From assembly GCA_042408535.1 (NCBI GenBank), contig JBHORA010000039.1, positions 3,715 through 67,714 on the forward strand: a stretch of 64,000 bases of DNA. Reading direction: 5' to 3'. The notes under the pieces are model-generated. The model saw only the letters and a program-made list of their open reading frames with translations. It had not been told where the DNA came from and did no database searches. This document shows positions 50,753 through 59,099 of the stretch, piece after piece. Each line of letters starts with the position of its first letter. Position 1 is the first letter of the stretch. A program made the translations under genes and the position numbers. The DNA comes from BPIH01 sp042408535. Its GTDB lineage: Bacteria; Chloroflexota; Limnocylindria; Limnocylindrales; CSP1-4.

Positions 50753-51247
50753 TCAGCGGCGCCGGTCCGTCTCCTCCCCCGGCACGAGCCGGACGTAGAG
50801 GAGCGTCACCGCCACGGCGAGGAATCCGACGAGGAGGACGAGGCCAACGGCGACGAGCGGTTCGCCGACGAAGCCCGGCCCCTGGCCGGGGCTCCGCGGA
50901 TCGCCGATCGGCGGTGACGGGGTCGGGCTCGCCGCCCGGACGACACCGGTTCCGAACGAGCCGAGCCTCGCCGCGACCCCGATCGGTGCGCCGGGGAGCG
51001 AGGTCGCGACGAGGAGGACGACGAGGAGGGCAACGACGACCAGGGCGCTCGGCGACGACGATCGGCCCGGAGCGACGCCCGCGATCGTGGGCCCCCCGCC
51101 GACCGCGGGCGTCCCGGCGGGGCGTCGCCTCCTCGCCGCTCGTCCCGTCTCCGCCGGCCGCCCCGTCTCCGCCGGCCGCTCCGTCTCTGCCGGCCGCTCC
51201 GTCTCCGCCGGCCGCCGTCGCCGAGGGAGATCCGCCACGGTCGTCAC
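50753..51247 (-). CDS. Membrane protein with (AETERP)n head
   Basis: 164 residues. The N-terminal 45 residues are basic and contain an in-frame AETERP/AETGRP repeat encoded by an 18-base minisatellite (about 51146-51217). Two hydrophobic segments follow: ALVVVALLVVLLVATSLPG and, after a Ser/Pro loop, VAVGLVLLVGFLAVAVTLLY, ending VRLVPGEETDRRR. Probably a two-helix inner-membrane protein with a disordered cytosolic head. It overlaps the preceding gene by four bases (ATGA), so it is the second gene of an operon. Confidence 0.55.
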   Translation of the reverse strand: MTTVADLPRRRRPAETERPAETERPAETGRPAETGRAARRRRPAGTPAVGGGPTIAGVAPGRSSSPSALVVVALLVVLLVATSLPGAPIGVAARLGSFGTGVVRAASPTPSPPIGDPRSPGQGPGFVGEPLVAVGLVLLVGFLAVAVTLLYVRLVPGEETDRRR

Positions 51248-51963
51248 CCGACGAGGAGGCCGACGAGGCCGACGAGGACGCCGCCTCCGATGGCGAGGAG
51301 CCCACCGACGAAGAGGACGGCGGCGGCAGCCGGACGGAGTCGCTCCCCCTCGACGAGGACCCGCATCGCCTCGGCCGGCTCGAGGGTCGTCAGGACGAGG
51401 TCCCGCCCGAGGCCCGGTCCGAGCCGAACCCGCCCGTCGGGGCCGAGGGTCGGGACCCCGAGGGCGATGGCGTGCTCGACCGACGAGATCTGCTCGACGC
51501 GGACCCGGACGACGGCGCCCGCTGGCGTGCCGGGCGGGAGCCGCTCGGCCAGCTCGCTCGCTCGGCCCCGGGACTCCCGGGGCAGGACGACGAGGCCGGC
51601 ATCGAGGGCGCTTTCGTCGATGGCGATCGCGTCGAGCCCCTCGCGGATCGCGAAGGGGACGGCCTGACGGTGATCGTCGACCGTTCGCCAGCCGCGCCCC
51701 TCGAGGATCTCGATCCGCGTCCGGCGCCAGACGAGGGGCCGATGAGCCGAGTCCTCGAATTCGGCCTCGCTGTCGATCCGCCCGTCGACCCGGACGTAGC
51801 GGGCGATGCCAGATCGGGCGAGGGCGACGGCATCGGCGACCGACACCTGCGGCGTCACCGCCAAAAGACGGCCGATCCGGTACCGGTGCCCGTAGCTCCT
51901 GACGATCGCCACGGCGGCGATGACAGCGAGGAAGCCGAGACCGATGAGGAGGAGGGGAGTCAC
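51244..51963 (-). CDS. GIDE-like membrane protein
   Basis: 239 residues, GTG start at 51963. One helix at the N terminus (LLLIGLGFLAVIAAVAIVRS), a soluble region (about 30-200), and two helices at the end (PAAAAVLFVGGLLAIGGGVL). The soluble part contains RYVRVDGRIDSEAEFEDSAH and RPLVWRRTRIEILEGRGW, a pattern similar to the GIDE domain (PF12483; V-x-G-x-x, P-L-x-s-P..C-x-x-Y) of bacterial membrane proteins. The match is partial, so it is a suggestion. Overlaps the AETERP-head gene by four bases; both form an operon of unknown role. Confidence 0.55.
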   Translation of the reverse strand: MTPLLLIGLGFLAVIAAVAIVRSYGHRYRIGRLLAVTPQVSVADAVALARSGIARYVRVDGRIDSEAEFEDSAHRPLVWRRTRIEILEGRGWRTVDDHRQAVPFAIREGLDAIAIDESALDAGLVVLPRESRGRASELAERLPPGTPAGAVVRVRVEQISSVEHAIALGVPTLGPDGRVRLGPGLGRDLVLTTLEPAEAMRVLVEGERLRPAAAAVLFVGGLLAIGGGVLVGLVGLLVG

Positions 51964-52304
51964 GAGCCGATCATACGCGGCAGGCGCCGGCGAGCCGATC
52001 GACGGGCGGGCCGGGGGCCGAGGCCAGGGCCGAGGCTCGGCTCCGATGAGGGCGACGAGGGGGCCGGAGCCTGACCGAGCCGCCGATCCCGCGAACGAAA
52101 GGGCCCGAAGGAACCTACCCAACGCGTGGACATTGATGTGATCGCTGTCGTTAGCGTCGCTCGGCCCCTTCGGGCTGAGACGAATGCTACGCGATCCCCG
52201 GATCGGCGGCAATGGCCTTATCCACGAGATTCTGCGCTCGCTCCGGACTTATCCACCAATCGTCCACAGCTCGGGGTCATCCCGGGCGGAGCTCGGTCGC
52301 TCGT
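51964..52304. other. Intergenic, nothing recognised
   Basis: About 340 bases upstream of the GTG start of the GIDE-like gene. Reading frames here lack coding character. A slightly AT-richer stretch (ACATTGATGTGATCGCTGTC, 52130-52149) may hold a promoter. Confidence 0.4.
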
Positions 52305-52916
52305 TCAGCCACCCCCGAGCCGCCGCCCAGTCCTCGGATCGAGGATCGCCCGCTCGCCGCCGTAGCTCTCGAGGACGAGCCGTCCCCCGACGAGCTCGGC
52401 CCCCGCGACGACGTCGCTGTGCCCGATCCGCCAGGCGACGGAGCCGTCGGCCTCGAGGGCGAAGGTTTCGATCTCGGCCTGGACGATGAGGTGGGGCAGC
52501 CGGGGCGAGCCGAAGAGGCCGATGATCGGGCTTGCCGAGCGATGGAGCCAGCGGAGGTCACCCGACCGGGTCTCGAAGCCGTAGCAGTGGAACCCGTAGC
52601 GAACGACGAGGAGCCCCTCGCTGTCCCAGTGGAGCGCGGTCGGCTCGTCGTAGATCGTCGAGGCGAGGCGGACGGCCCAGCTCCCGCCGGGCCCCGTGAC
52701 CCGGAGCTCGGCTCGACAGCGCGCCTCGGGGTCGTCGGCGACGAGCTCGCCGAGGTCGACGATCTCGGGGCTGGCCGACCCTGCTCGCTCAGGAACCCCT
52801 TCCTCGAGGGCCGCTCCGCCGCCGCTGCCCGTCCAGCGGACCCAGGCCCGAAGGCCACCCGGGTAGTCGACGACCGACTCGCGGGCCGCTCGCGGGTCCG
52901 CTGCCGCTTCAGGCAC
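52305..52916 (-). CDS. Hypothetical protein
   Basis: 203 residues, GTG start at 52916, overlapping the end of the prolyl-tRNA editing gene by eight bases. The sequence is beta-rich with a repeated strand pattern (STIYDEPTALHWDSEGLLVV, GFETRSGDLRWLHRSASPII, VQAEIETFALEADGSVAWRI, SYGGERAILDPRTGRRLGGG), resembling short beta-propeller or PQQ-like blades (D-x-x-T-G-x-x-L/R-W). No signal peptide. Not assigned. Translational coupling suggests it is made with the editing protein, but no functional link is known. Confidence 0.55.
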   Translation of the reverse strand: MPEAAADPRAARESVVDYPGGLRAWVRWTGSGGGAALEEGVPERAGSASPEIVDLGELVADDPEARCRAELRVTGPGGSWAVRLASTIYDEPTALHWDSEGLLVVRYGFHCYGFETRSGDLRWLHRSASPIIGLFGSPRLPHLIVQAEIETFALEADGSVAWRIGHSDVVAGAELVGGRLVLESYGGERAILDPRTGRRLGGG

Positions 52917-53484
52917 TCGCGTTCTGGGTCGTCGGTGGGCGGTTCGCAAGTCCCTCGCCGACGGCCGGTTGCGATGCTTCGGTGATCGGGGCGACGACGG
53001 CGTTGGCGAGGAGCCGGAGCGAGGCGGGCGGCACCGGGAAGACGGCGGTCGGTGTTCCGGCGGCGGCCCAGACGACCGGATACCGACCGAGGTCGGGGTC
53101 CATGATGACCCGGATCGGCTTCGGATGGCCGAAGGGCGGGATCCCGCCGATGACGAACCCGGTCAGCTCGTTCGCCTCCTTCGCCGTCGCACGCCGGATG
53201 TCGGGTGCGCCAGTCACGGCAGCGAGACGGGCGACGTCCACCCGGTTTCGCCCTGAGACGAGGCAGATGATCGGCTCGAGCCCACCGTCGTCGTTCGGGG
53301 CGACGAAGACGAGGGACTTCACGATCTGGCCCAGGTCGGCTCCCACGGCGGCTGCGGCCTCGGCGGCGGTGTGGGTCGACTGCTCGAAGACTCGGATGTC
53401 GAGGCTGACCCCCTTGCGGGCTGCGGCCTCGACGACGCGCTGGATCGCCGGGTGGGTCGTGCTGTCGGGTGAGCTCTCGGGCAC
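52909..53484 (-). CDS. ybaK: Prolyl-tRNA editing protein (YbaK family)
   Basis: 191 residues. The YbaK/EbsC domain carries the catalytic Lys in IVKSLVFVAPN, the binding residues in GRNRVDVARLAAVTGAPDIR and GFVIGGIPPFGHPKP (GGxxPxG). It hydrolyses mischarged aminoacyl-tRNA, typically Cys-tRNA-Pro. GTG at 53484 (VPESSPDSTTHPAIQRVVEA) is used because upstream residues are nonsense. Cytosolic. Coupled with the beta-rich hypothetical protein downstream. The gene on the other side is divergent (HAD hydrolase). Confidence 0.88.
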   Translation of the reverse strand: MPESSPDSTTHPAIQRVVEAAARKGVSLDIRVFEQSTHTAAEAAAAVGADLGQIVKSLVFVAPNDDGGLEPIICLVSGRNRVDVARLAAVTGAPDIRRATAKEANELTGFVIGGIPPFGHPKPIRVIMDPDLGRYPVVWAAAGTPTAVFPVPPASLRLLANAVVAPITEASQPAVGEGLANRPPTTQNASA

Positions 53485-53591
53485 GGCCCGGAGTCTACCA
53501 CGGGCCCTGGTCGATTCCCAGGAGTTCGTCGCGCAGCCGGACCAGGCGCCATGCCGCACTGCTCGCCCGACCCGAGTACGATCGGGGCACG

Positions 53592-54299
53592 ATGGTCGCG
53601 ATCCTCTTCGACTGGGACGGCACCCTCGCCGACAGCCTCGCCACCTTCTTCCAGGCGAACCGCCGCCTCCTCGCCGTCTACGGCCGGCCCTTCGATGCCG
53701 AGCGCTACCGGCGAGCCTATTCGCCCGATTGGCGCCGGCTCTACCGCCGCCTTGGTATTCCGCCTCACCGGCTCGCCGAGGCGAACGCCGTCTGGCAGCG
53801 CCACTTCGATCCCGCCGGCGCCCGTCTCTTCCCGGGCGTCCGCGCGGCCCTCGAGGCCCTCGACGCGGCCGGCGCCCGGCTCGGGGTCGTGACGGCGACG
53901 CGACGAGCGGTCGTCGAGCCGCAGCTCGAGCGGTTCGGCCTCCTCGGCCTCCTCGACGTCCTCGTCACCGTCGACGATACGCCGGCCACGAAGCCGGACC
54001 CCGCCCCGCTCCGCCTCGCCATCGAGCGCCTCGGGTTGTCGGAGGCGGGGGCCGATGGGTCGATTTGGTACGTCGGCGATGCTCCCGACGACATGCGGAT
54101 GGCGCGCCGGCTCGGCATCCCGGCGATCGGCATTCCCTCCCTTCTCAGTCGCCCGGCGACCCTCCGATCGGCCGGCGCCGTCGAGATCTGGCCATCGGTG
54201 CCTTCCTGGGCAGCGAGCTTCCTCGGCCGGCTCCGGGCCGAGGGGGTGGGTCTGAGCGGCAGCGCCCCGACCGAGGCCACCCCCGAGGGCCGCCCGTAG
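53592..54299 (+). CDS. HAD-family hydrolase
   Basis: 235 residues. HAD motif I ILFDWDGTLADS (nucleophile and general-acid Asp), motif II VVTATRR, motif III Lys in ATKPDPAPLRLAIERL, and motif IV YVGDAPDDMRMARRL. The alpha-helical cap between motifs I and II identifies subfamily I, as in phosphoglycolate phosphatase and PpaX-like pyrophosphatases. Substrate not decided by sequence. It is followed 26 bases later by thiamine pyrophosphokinase, then a peroxiredoxin, forming one operon. Confidence 0.9.
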   Translation: MVAILFDWDGTLADSLATFFQANRRLLAVYGRPFDAERYRRAYSPDWRRLYRRLGIPPHRLAEANAVWQRHFDPAGARLFPGVRAALEALDAAGARLGVVTATRRAVVEPQLERFGLLGLLDVLVTVDDTPATKPDPAPLRLAIERLGLSEAGADGSIWYVGDAPDDMRMARRLGIPAIGIPSLLSRPATLRSAGAVEIWPSVPSWAASFLGRLRAEGVGLSGSAPTEATPEGRP

Positions 54300-54325
54300 C
54301 CCGGCCGCGTCCGTCCTCCGGAGCC

Positions 54326-55012
54326 GTGCACGCCCTCGTCGTCGCCGATGGACGGGTTTCCGCGCTGGAGCGCCTCGACGAGGCCTGGCCGGGCTGGGCG
54401 AGCGATGTCGATCTCGTCGTCGCCGCCGACGGCGGGGCTCGGGTGGCCGAGCGGCTCGGGTTGCGGATCGACCTCGTCGTCGGCGATCTCGACTCCCTCG
54501 ATCGGGCCGACGAGGAGCGGCTCCGCGCCATGGGCGTCGCCTTCGAGTCGGCGCCGAGGGACAAGGACGAAACCGACACCGAGCTCGCCCTCCTCGCTGC
54601 CCTCCGGCGGGGTGCCGATCGCCTGACGATCCTCGGTGCCCTCGGCGGGCGGCGGCTCGACCACGAGCTCGCCAACCTGTGGCTTCTCGGCCACCCGGCC
54701 CTCGGAGAGGTCCCGGCGGTCATCCTCGACGAGACGGCCCGGGTCCGTCTCCTCCAGGCTCCGGATGGCGCTGGGCAACCCGTCCGTCTCGACGTGAGCG
54801 GCCCCGTCGGCGGCCTCGTCTCCCTCCTCCCCCTCGGCGACGCGGCGCACGGGATCACGACCGAGGGGCTCCGCTATCGGCTCCACGACGAGCCCCTCCG
54901 CTTCGGGCCGGCGCGCGGGATCTCGAACGTCCGGATCGCCAAACGAGCGAGCGTTCTCCTCCGGGCCGGCCGCCTGCTCGTCGTCGAAGGCCCTGCTACT
55001 CTCTCGCCATGA
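54326..55012 (+). CDS. thiN: Thiamine diphosphokinase
   Basis: 228 residues. Typical motifs: DLVVAADGGARVAERLGLRI, DLVVGDLDSLDR (metal-binding D-S-D), KDETDTELALLAALRRGADR, and LGGRRLDHELANLWLL. The C-terminal part is the thiamine-binding beta domain (LPLGDAAHGITTEGLRYRL; typical S..P). Converts thiamine and ATP to thiamine diphosphate and AMP. GTG at 54326 with CCGGAG upstream. The stop overlaps the peroxiredoxin start (ATGA), so the two are coupled. Confidence 0.88.
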   Translation: MHALVVADGRVSALERLDEAWPGWASDVDLVVAADGGARVAERLGLRIDLVVGDLDSLDRADEERLRAMGVAFESAPRDKDETDTELALLAALRRGADRLTILGALGGRRLDHELANLWLLGHPALGEVPAVILDETARVRLLQAPDGAGQPVRLDVSGPVGGLVSLLPLGDAAHGITTEGLRYRLHDEPLRFGPARGISNVRIAKRASVLLRAGRLLVVEGPATLSP

Positions 55013-55518
55013 GCAGCCTGCCGACCGAGGCCGCCGGCGTCCCCACGGTTGGTGCTCCGGCGCCCGACTTCGCCCTCCCCGACGCCAGCGGCACCGAACA
55101 CCGCCTCCGTGACCTCCGCGGGCGCTGGGTCGTCCTCTACTTCTACCCGGCCGACGACACACCGGGCTGCACGACCGAGGCCTGCCAGTTCCGGGACCTC
55201 CACGCTGACATCGAGGCGGCCGGCGCCGTCGTCCTCGGCGTCAGCCCCGACGATCCGGCGAGCCATGCCCGCTTCCAGCACAAGTACCAGCTCCCCTTCT
55301 CCCTCCTCGCCGATGTCGATCATCGGGTCGCCGAGGCCTACGGGGTCTGGCAGCTGAAGACGGCCTACGGTCGCTCCCAGATGGGGGTGGTTCGATCGAC
55401 CTTCCTCATCGATCCCGAGGGCCGGATCGCTCGGGTCTGGCCGAAGGTGAAGGCCGACGGCCACGCGGCCGAGGTCCTGGCTGCCCTCGCCGAGGAGCGA
55501 GCCGGACGCCAGGCGTGA
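55009..55518 (+). CDS. bcp: Thiol peroxidase, BCP/PrxQ type
   Basis: 169 residues. The peroxidatic Cys sits in YPADDTPGCTTEACQFRDLH, with the second Cys five residues later (C-x4-C), as in PrxQ enzymes using an intramolecular disulfide. The thioredoxin fold continues to RSTFLIDPEGRIARVWPKVK. It reduces hydrogen peroxide and organic hydroperoxides with thioredoxin. Cytosolic. ATG 55009 overlaps thiN. The coding region is followed 31 bases later by a strong hairpin. Confidence 0.93.
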   Translation: MSSLPTEAAGVPTVGAPAPDFALPDASGTEHRLRDLRGRWVVLYFYPADDTPGCTTEACQFRDLHADIEAAGAVVLGVSPDDPASHARFQHKYQLPFSLLADVDHRVAEAYGVWQLKTAYGRSQMGVVRSTFLIDPEGRIARVWPKVKADGHAAEVLAALAEERAGRQA

Positions 55519-55549
55519 ACCTGCCACTCTGGTGCCCGCCCCGACGAAG

Positions 55550-55587
55550 CGAGGCTTCGCTCGTGGGGGGAGACGAGCGAAGCCTCG
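55550..55587 (+). terminator. Perfect 15-base hairpin after the peroxiredoxin gene
   Basis: CGAGGCTTCGCTCGT (55550-55564) pairs perfectly with ACGAGCGAAGCCTCG (55573-55587) around GGGGGGAG. No clear T run follows in either direction, so it is either a bidirectional transcription stop or an mRNA 3'-end stabiliser. Confidence 0.6.
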
Positions 55588-55778
55588 ATGCAACCTTATA
55601 GCGTCTTTCGTTGCCCTTTGCAACCCATTCGAGACGGGACGCGGCGTGGGCCGCGCGGGATGGCTCGGAGGGTCTCGTCGGGCCGACCGGCCCTGGGCCA
55701 TTCGGTCGTCGCGGGTCGGTCGGCCGCGCCCTGGCGACCGAGGCCGCGCCCGTCAACCTCGCGGCCAGGTCCCGACGG

Positions 55779-56597
55779 ATGAGCCTCAGACGGCGTCGGG
55801 CCCACAGCTGGCGACCCGCTCGGTTCATGGTCGTCGTCGCCCATCCCGACGACGCCGATTTCGGGCCGGCGGCGACGGCCGCCCGCTGGATCGACGAGGG
55901 CTCGACGGGCTGGCTCGTCTGCTGCACGAGCGGTGATGCCGGCGGCGAGGACCCCGACCTCGATCCCCTCGAACTGGCGGCCATCCGGGAGGAGGAGCAG
56001 CGGCAGGCGGCGGCGATCGTCGGCTACGCGGGCGTCAGCTTCCTCCATCAGCCCGACGGCGCCCTCGCCAACGACCTGCCCCTCCGCGAGCTGCTCGTTC
56101 GCGAGATCCGTACCTTCCGACCCGACGCCGTCCTTGCCAGCGACCCCGAGGTCGTCTTCTACCGCTCTGGTGGGGTGAACCATGCCGACCACCGGGCCGC
56201 GGGCCTGGCAGCGACCGACGCTGTCTACCCGGCGGCCCGGAACCCGATGGTTTTCCCGCACCTCGCCCGGGCTGGTCTCGCCCCCCACGTCGTCCGCCGG
56301 CTCTATCTCTTCTGGCCGAATTCGCCGAACGCCTGGATCGACGTGACGGCGACCCTCGAGCGAAAGATCGCCGCCCTCCGGGCCCATGGCAGCCAGATCC
56401 ACCACCCGGAGCGCCTCGAGGAGCGGATCCGCCGCTGGGCAGCCGAGGAGGGGCGGGCCATCGGCGCCGCAGCGGCGGAGGCCTTCCGGGTCGTCGTCAT
56501 CGAGGAGGACGAAGAGGAGGGGCCGACGGGCGCGCTGCCCGAGGTCGATCCCGTCGAGGAGGGCAGGAGCGGGACCAAAGGAGCCGCCGGCGGCTGA
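55779..56597 (+). CDS. PIG-L-family deacetylase
   Basis: 272 residues. Zinc-site motif MVVVAHPDDADFG (A-H-P-D-D), then IREEEQRQAAAIVG, DAVLASDPEVVFYRSGGVNH and DHRAAG (H-x-x-D...H metal and catalytic residues). The family removes an N-acetyl group from GlcNAc conjugates, as in mycothiol, bacillithiol or teichuronic pathways. Cytosolic. ATG 55779 (MSLRRRRAHSW) is taken because the 56 residues upstream are Arg/Gly nonsense; no good ribosome-binding site was seen. The acidic C-terminal 30 residues are disordered. Confidence 0.88.
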   Translation: MSLRRRRAHSWRPARFMVVVAHPDDADFGPAATAARWIDEGSTGWLVCCTSGDAGGEDPDLDPLELAAIREEEQRQAAAIVGYAGVSFLHQPDGALANDLPLRELLVREIRTFRPDAVLASDPEVVFYRSGGVNHADHRAAGLAATDAVYPAARNPMVFPHLARAGLAPHVVRRLYLFWPNSPNAWIDVTATLERKIAALRAHGSQIHHPERLEERIRRWAAEEGRAIGAAAAEAFRVVVIEEDEEEGPTGALPEVDPVEEGRSGTKGAAGG

Positions 56598-56657
56598 CCG
56601 CGCGCCGAACCCTGCCCCAGGGCTCCTTCGGGGCCGGCCCGGATCGAAGCCGACCGG

Positions 56658-58580
56658 CTACACGAGCTCGATGAGGAGCGGGCGGAGCCGGCCCCAGGCG
56701 TTCCAGGCCTCGGCCAGCTCGTCGGCTCTGTCGCCGAGGAGCTCGACGAGCTCGCTCAGGGTGAGGCCGCCCGCTTCGCGGGCAAGGAACTCGTCGGCGG
56801 TGATGGTCACTCGGGAGAAGAGGGCTCCGAGTTCGGCTTCCGTCGGCCAGGCTCGAATCCGCATCGGATCGAGTCCGGCATAGCCGACCGCGAGGGAGAG
56901 ATCCCGCTGGCTCGGAACGCGACCGTCGACGAAGCCGCCGAGACCGTCGAAGCGGTAGCCGAGGGAGGCGAGGGCGGCGGCGATGTCGCGGCACTCGGCG
57001 GGCGTGAAGCGCCCCCAGAAGGGATCGTCCTCGGGGAAGGTGAGGGCGTTCGCCTCGATGGCCCGGGCGATGATGGCATCGACGAGGTCGGCGAGGAGGA
57101 GGCGCCAACGGCGGGCCGCCTCGGCGTCGGGGCCGGCGAGGCGTGCGACGAGGCGCTCGAGCACGGTGTGGTCCCCCCGGAGGAGGCGGACGATCGCCGC
57201 CTCTCGGTCCCCCTCCACGCCGACTGCCGCCGCGTCGTCCTCGAAGGCGGGGACCGGTGCCGGTGGCAGTCCCGGAGCCTCGGGGGCGAGCGGCGGTCCA
57301 CTCGGAAGGGCTGGCTGTTCGGTCTCCTCGTTCGCCGCACCGTGGCTGGCCCGTTCGAGGGCGGCGGCCGTCTCTTCGCACTCGGCGAGCGTTTGCCGGG
57401 CGGCGAGGCAGGCTTCCTCCGCCGCCTCGGCCTGGATCCGGGCCGCGTCGGCCTCGGTCGTCAGGCGCTCGATCTCGGGGCCGAGGGCGGCGACGGCGGC
57501 CGCGAGACGGGCCGCCTCGCGACTCGCGGCCGCGGCCTCGCGGTTGATCCGGTTGATCTCGTCGAGCCAGGCACGGGCCGCAGCTTCGGCTTCGGCTCGG
57601 CTTCGAGCCGAGGCCCTCGCCACCCGGAAGGCGTCCCGGGCGGCCTCCTTCGCCCCCCGGACGGCGACAGGATTCGCTCGGGCAGCCGCCGCCTCTGCCT
57701 TCGCCGCCGCATCGTCGTAGGCTCGGCGGGCAGTTCGGACCCGCTCGGCCGCGGCAGTGGCCGCCGCCCTGGCCCTGGCGGCAACCTCGCACCGCTCCTG
57801 GGCGAGGAGGCGGGGGCCGGCGCACGGATCGAGCCCGGTGGTCTCGTCGAGGGGTGGCGAGACGCTCCCGGAGGCGTCGTCAGCGGCGGCCTGGTCGGGA
57901 CCTCCCGCCGGCAACGGGCCGCCGTGAGGGATCGCGGCAGGCCCCGAGACCTCGGGGCCTCCGTGCCGGACCTGGTCGGGCGCGACGGCTCCGGCCGTGC
58001 GGCGGGGCGAACCCTCGGTCCGGGCCGTGACCTTCGCGAGCTCGGGTTCCGAGGGCCCTCTCGGTCGGTCGCCGCCAGCCTCGCTGCTCGGGGGCCGAGC
58101 CGACGCGTCGCTTCGTGGGCCGACGAGATCGGCGAGGAGCGGATCAGGGCCGCCGTCGACGGGGATCGGCACCCAGGCTGTCTCGGAGGGACTGATGCGA
58201 ACGGTCGTTCTGTCCGAGGGCCCAGAACCGGGCCTCGACCGGGTCGCGCCAGCCGCCGCCGCTCCGGCGCGACCGTTGCCGCCAGAGGTGGACCGGACGC
58301 CGCGGCCCGCCCCGGGGCGGGCGGCAGAGGGGAACCGAGACTCCGCCTCGGCACCGAGCTCGGCGGGATCGGCCGGACCGCCCCGAGCGGGCAGGACGTC
58401 GGCGGGGTCGAGGTACGTGGCGAGCGTGGCCGGGCGACCCGAGACGGGCGCCGGGGCGACGGTGACGCGGATCTCTCGAGGCGGGCGGCCGCGGGCGCGG
58501 GAGACGGCCGCAGCCGCGGCGCCGCCCGTGGCGCCGAGGAGGAGGCCGAAGGCTAGGAACGCGATCTCGCTCTCGGTCAC
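56658..58580 (-). CDS. Large coiled-coil protein with N-terminal membrane anchor
   Basis: 640 residues, GTG start at 58580. Residues 5-26 are one hydrophobic helix (IAFLAFGLLLGATGGAAAAA). A 230-residue Pro/Gly/Ala/Ser-rich disordered part follows. Residues about 260-410 are an Ala/Arg/Glu-rich coiled coil (RTARRAYDDAAAKAEAAAAR, LTTEADAARIQAEAAEEACL). The C-terminal 200 residues are a globular helical domain ending VELLGDRADELAEAWNAWGR. Not recognised. Could be a scaffold or a cell-envelope spanning protein. Upstream lies a tandem array and the respiratory operon, divergently. Confidence 0.65.
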   Translation of the reverse strand: MTESEIAFLAFGLLLGATGGAAAAAVSRARGRPPREIRVTVAPAPVSGRPATLATYLDPADVLPARGGPADPAELGAEAESRFPSAARPGAGRGVRSTSGGNGRAGAAAAGATRSRPGSGPSDRTTVRISPSETAWVPIPVDGGPDPLLADLVGPRSDASARPPSSEAGGDRPRGPSEPELAKVTARTEGSPRRTAGAVAPDQVRHGGPEVSGPAAIPHGGPLPAGGPDQAAADDASGSVSPPLDETTGLDPCAGPRLLAQERCEVAARARAAATAAAERVRTARRAYDDAAAKAEAAAARANPVAVRGAKEAARDAFRVARASARSRAEAEAAARAWLDEINRINREAAAASREAARLAAAVAALGPEIERLTTEADAARIQAEAAEEACLAARQTLAECEETAAALERASHGAANEETEQPALPSGPPLAPEAPGLPPAPVPAFEDDAAAVGVEGDREAAIVRLLRGDHTVLERLVARLAGPDAEAARRWRLLLADLVDAIIARAIEANALTFPEDDPFWGRFTPAECRDIAAALASLGYRFDGLGGFVDGRVPSQRDLSLAVGYAGLDPMRIRAWPTEAELGALFSRVTITADEFLAREAGGLTLSELVELLGDRADELAEAWNAWGRLRPLLIELV

Positions 58581-58719
58581 ACCGTCCTCTGCTCGCTGCG
58601 GCGACGGGGATCGCCGCTGCGGAGCGTAGCTGCACGCCAGCCGGGCGTCAAATCGAGTCGGGACGCTGGCCGGCTTCCTATGAGCCGCAGCCCCTCGCTT
58701 GCCGACAGCCCTCGTCGCC

Positions 58720-58965
58720 GTCCTCGACCGGTGGCCATCGCCGTCCTCGACCGGTGGCCATCGCCGTCCTCGACCGGTGGCCATCGCCGGCCCGGGGAGG
58801 CCATCGCCGACTCGGGGAGGCCATCGCCGGCCCGGGGAGGCCATCGCCGACTCGGGGAGGCCATCGCCGGCCCGGGGAGGCCATCGCCGGCCCGGGGAGG
58901 CCATCGCCGTCGTCGACCGCCGGCCATCGCCGGCTCGGGGAGGCCATCGCCGGGCCTGGCGTCGG
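58720..58965. repeat. 20/23-base tandem array
   Basis: Three or so copies of a 23-base unit (TGGCCATCGCCGTCCTCGACCG-type) followed by about eight copies of a 20-base unit alternating GGCCATCGCCGGCCCGGGGA and GGCCATCGCCGACTCGGGGA. All copies share the core CCATCGCCG. The array fills the intergenic space between the divergent coiled-coil gene and the respiratory operon. Confidence 0.88.
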
Positions 58966-59099
58966 CAACCAACCGCTCGCAGGCCCGTTTTGCGCCGATC
59001 GGCGGGCCGATGGTAGATTCCCTTCCGCGTTCCCGCGCGGCCCCCCGCCGCTCTCTCCACGCCCCCGAGCCCGGTACAGAGGAAGGGACTGACCGAGTC

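Noticed and set aside
58720..58965. CRISPR array
   Set aside because: Units are contiguous with no unique spacers, and no cas genes are present.
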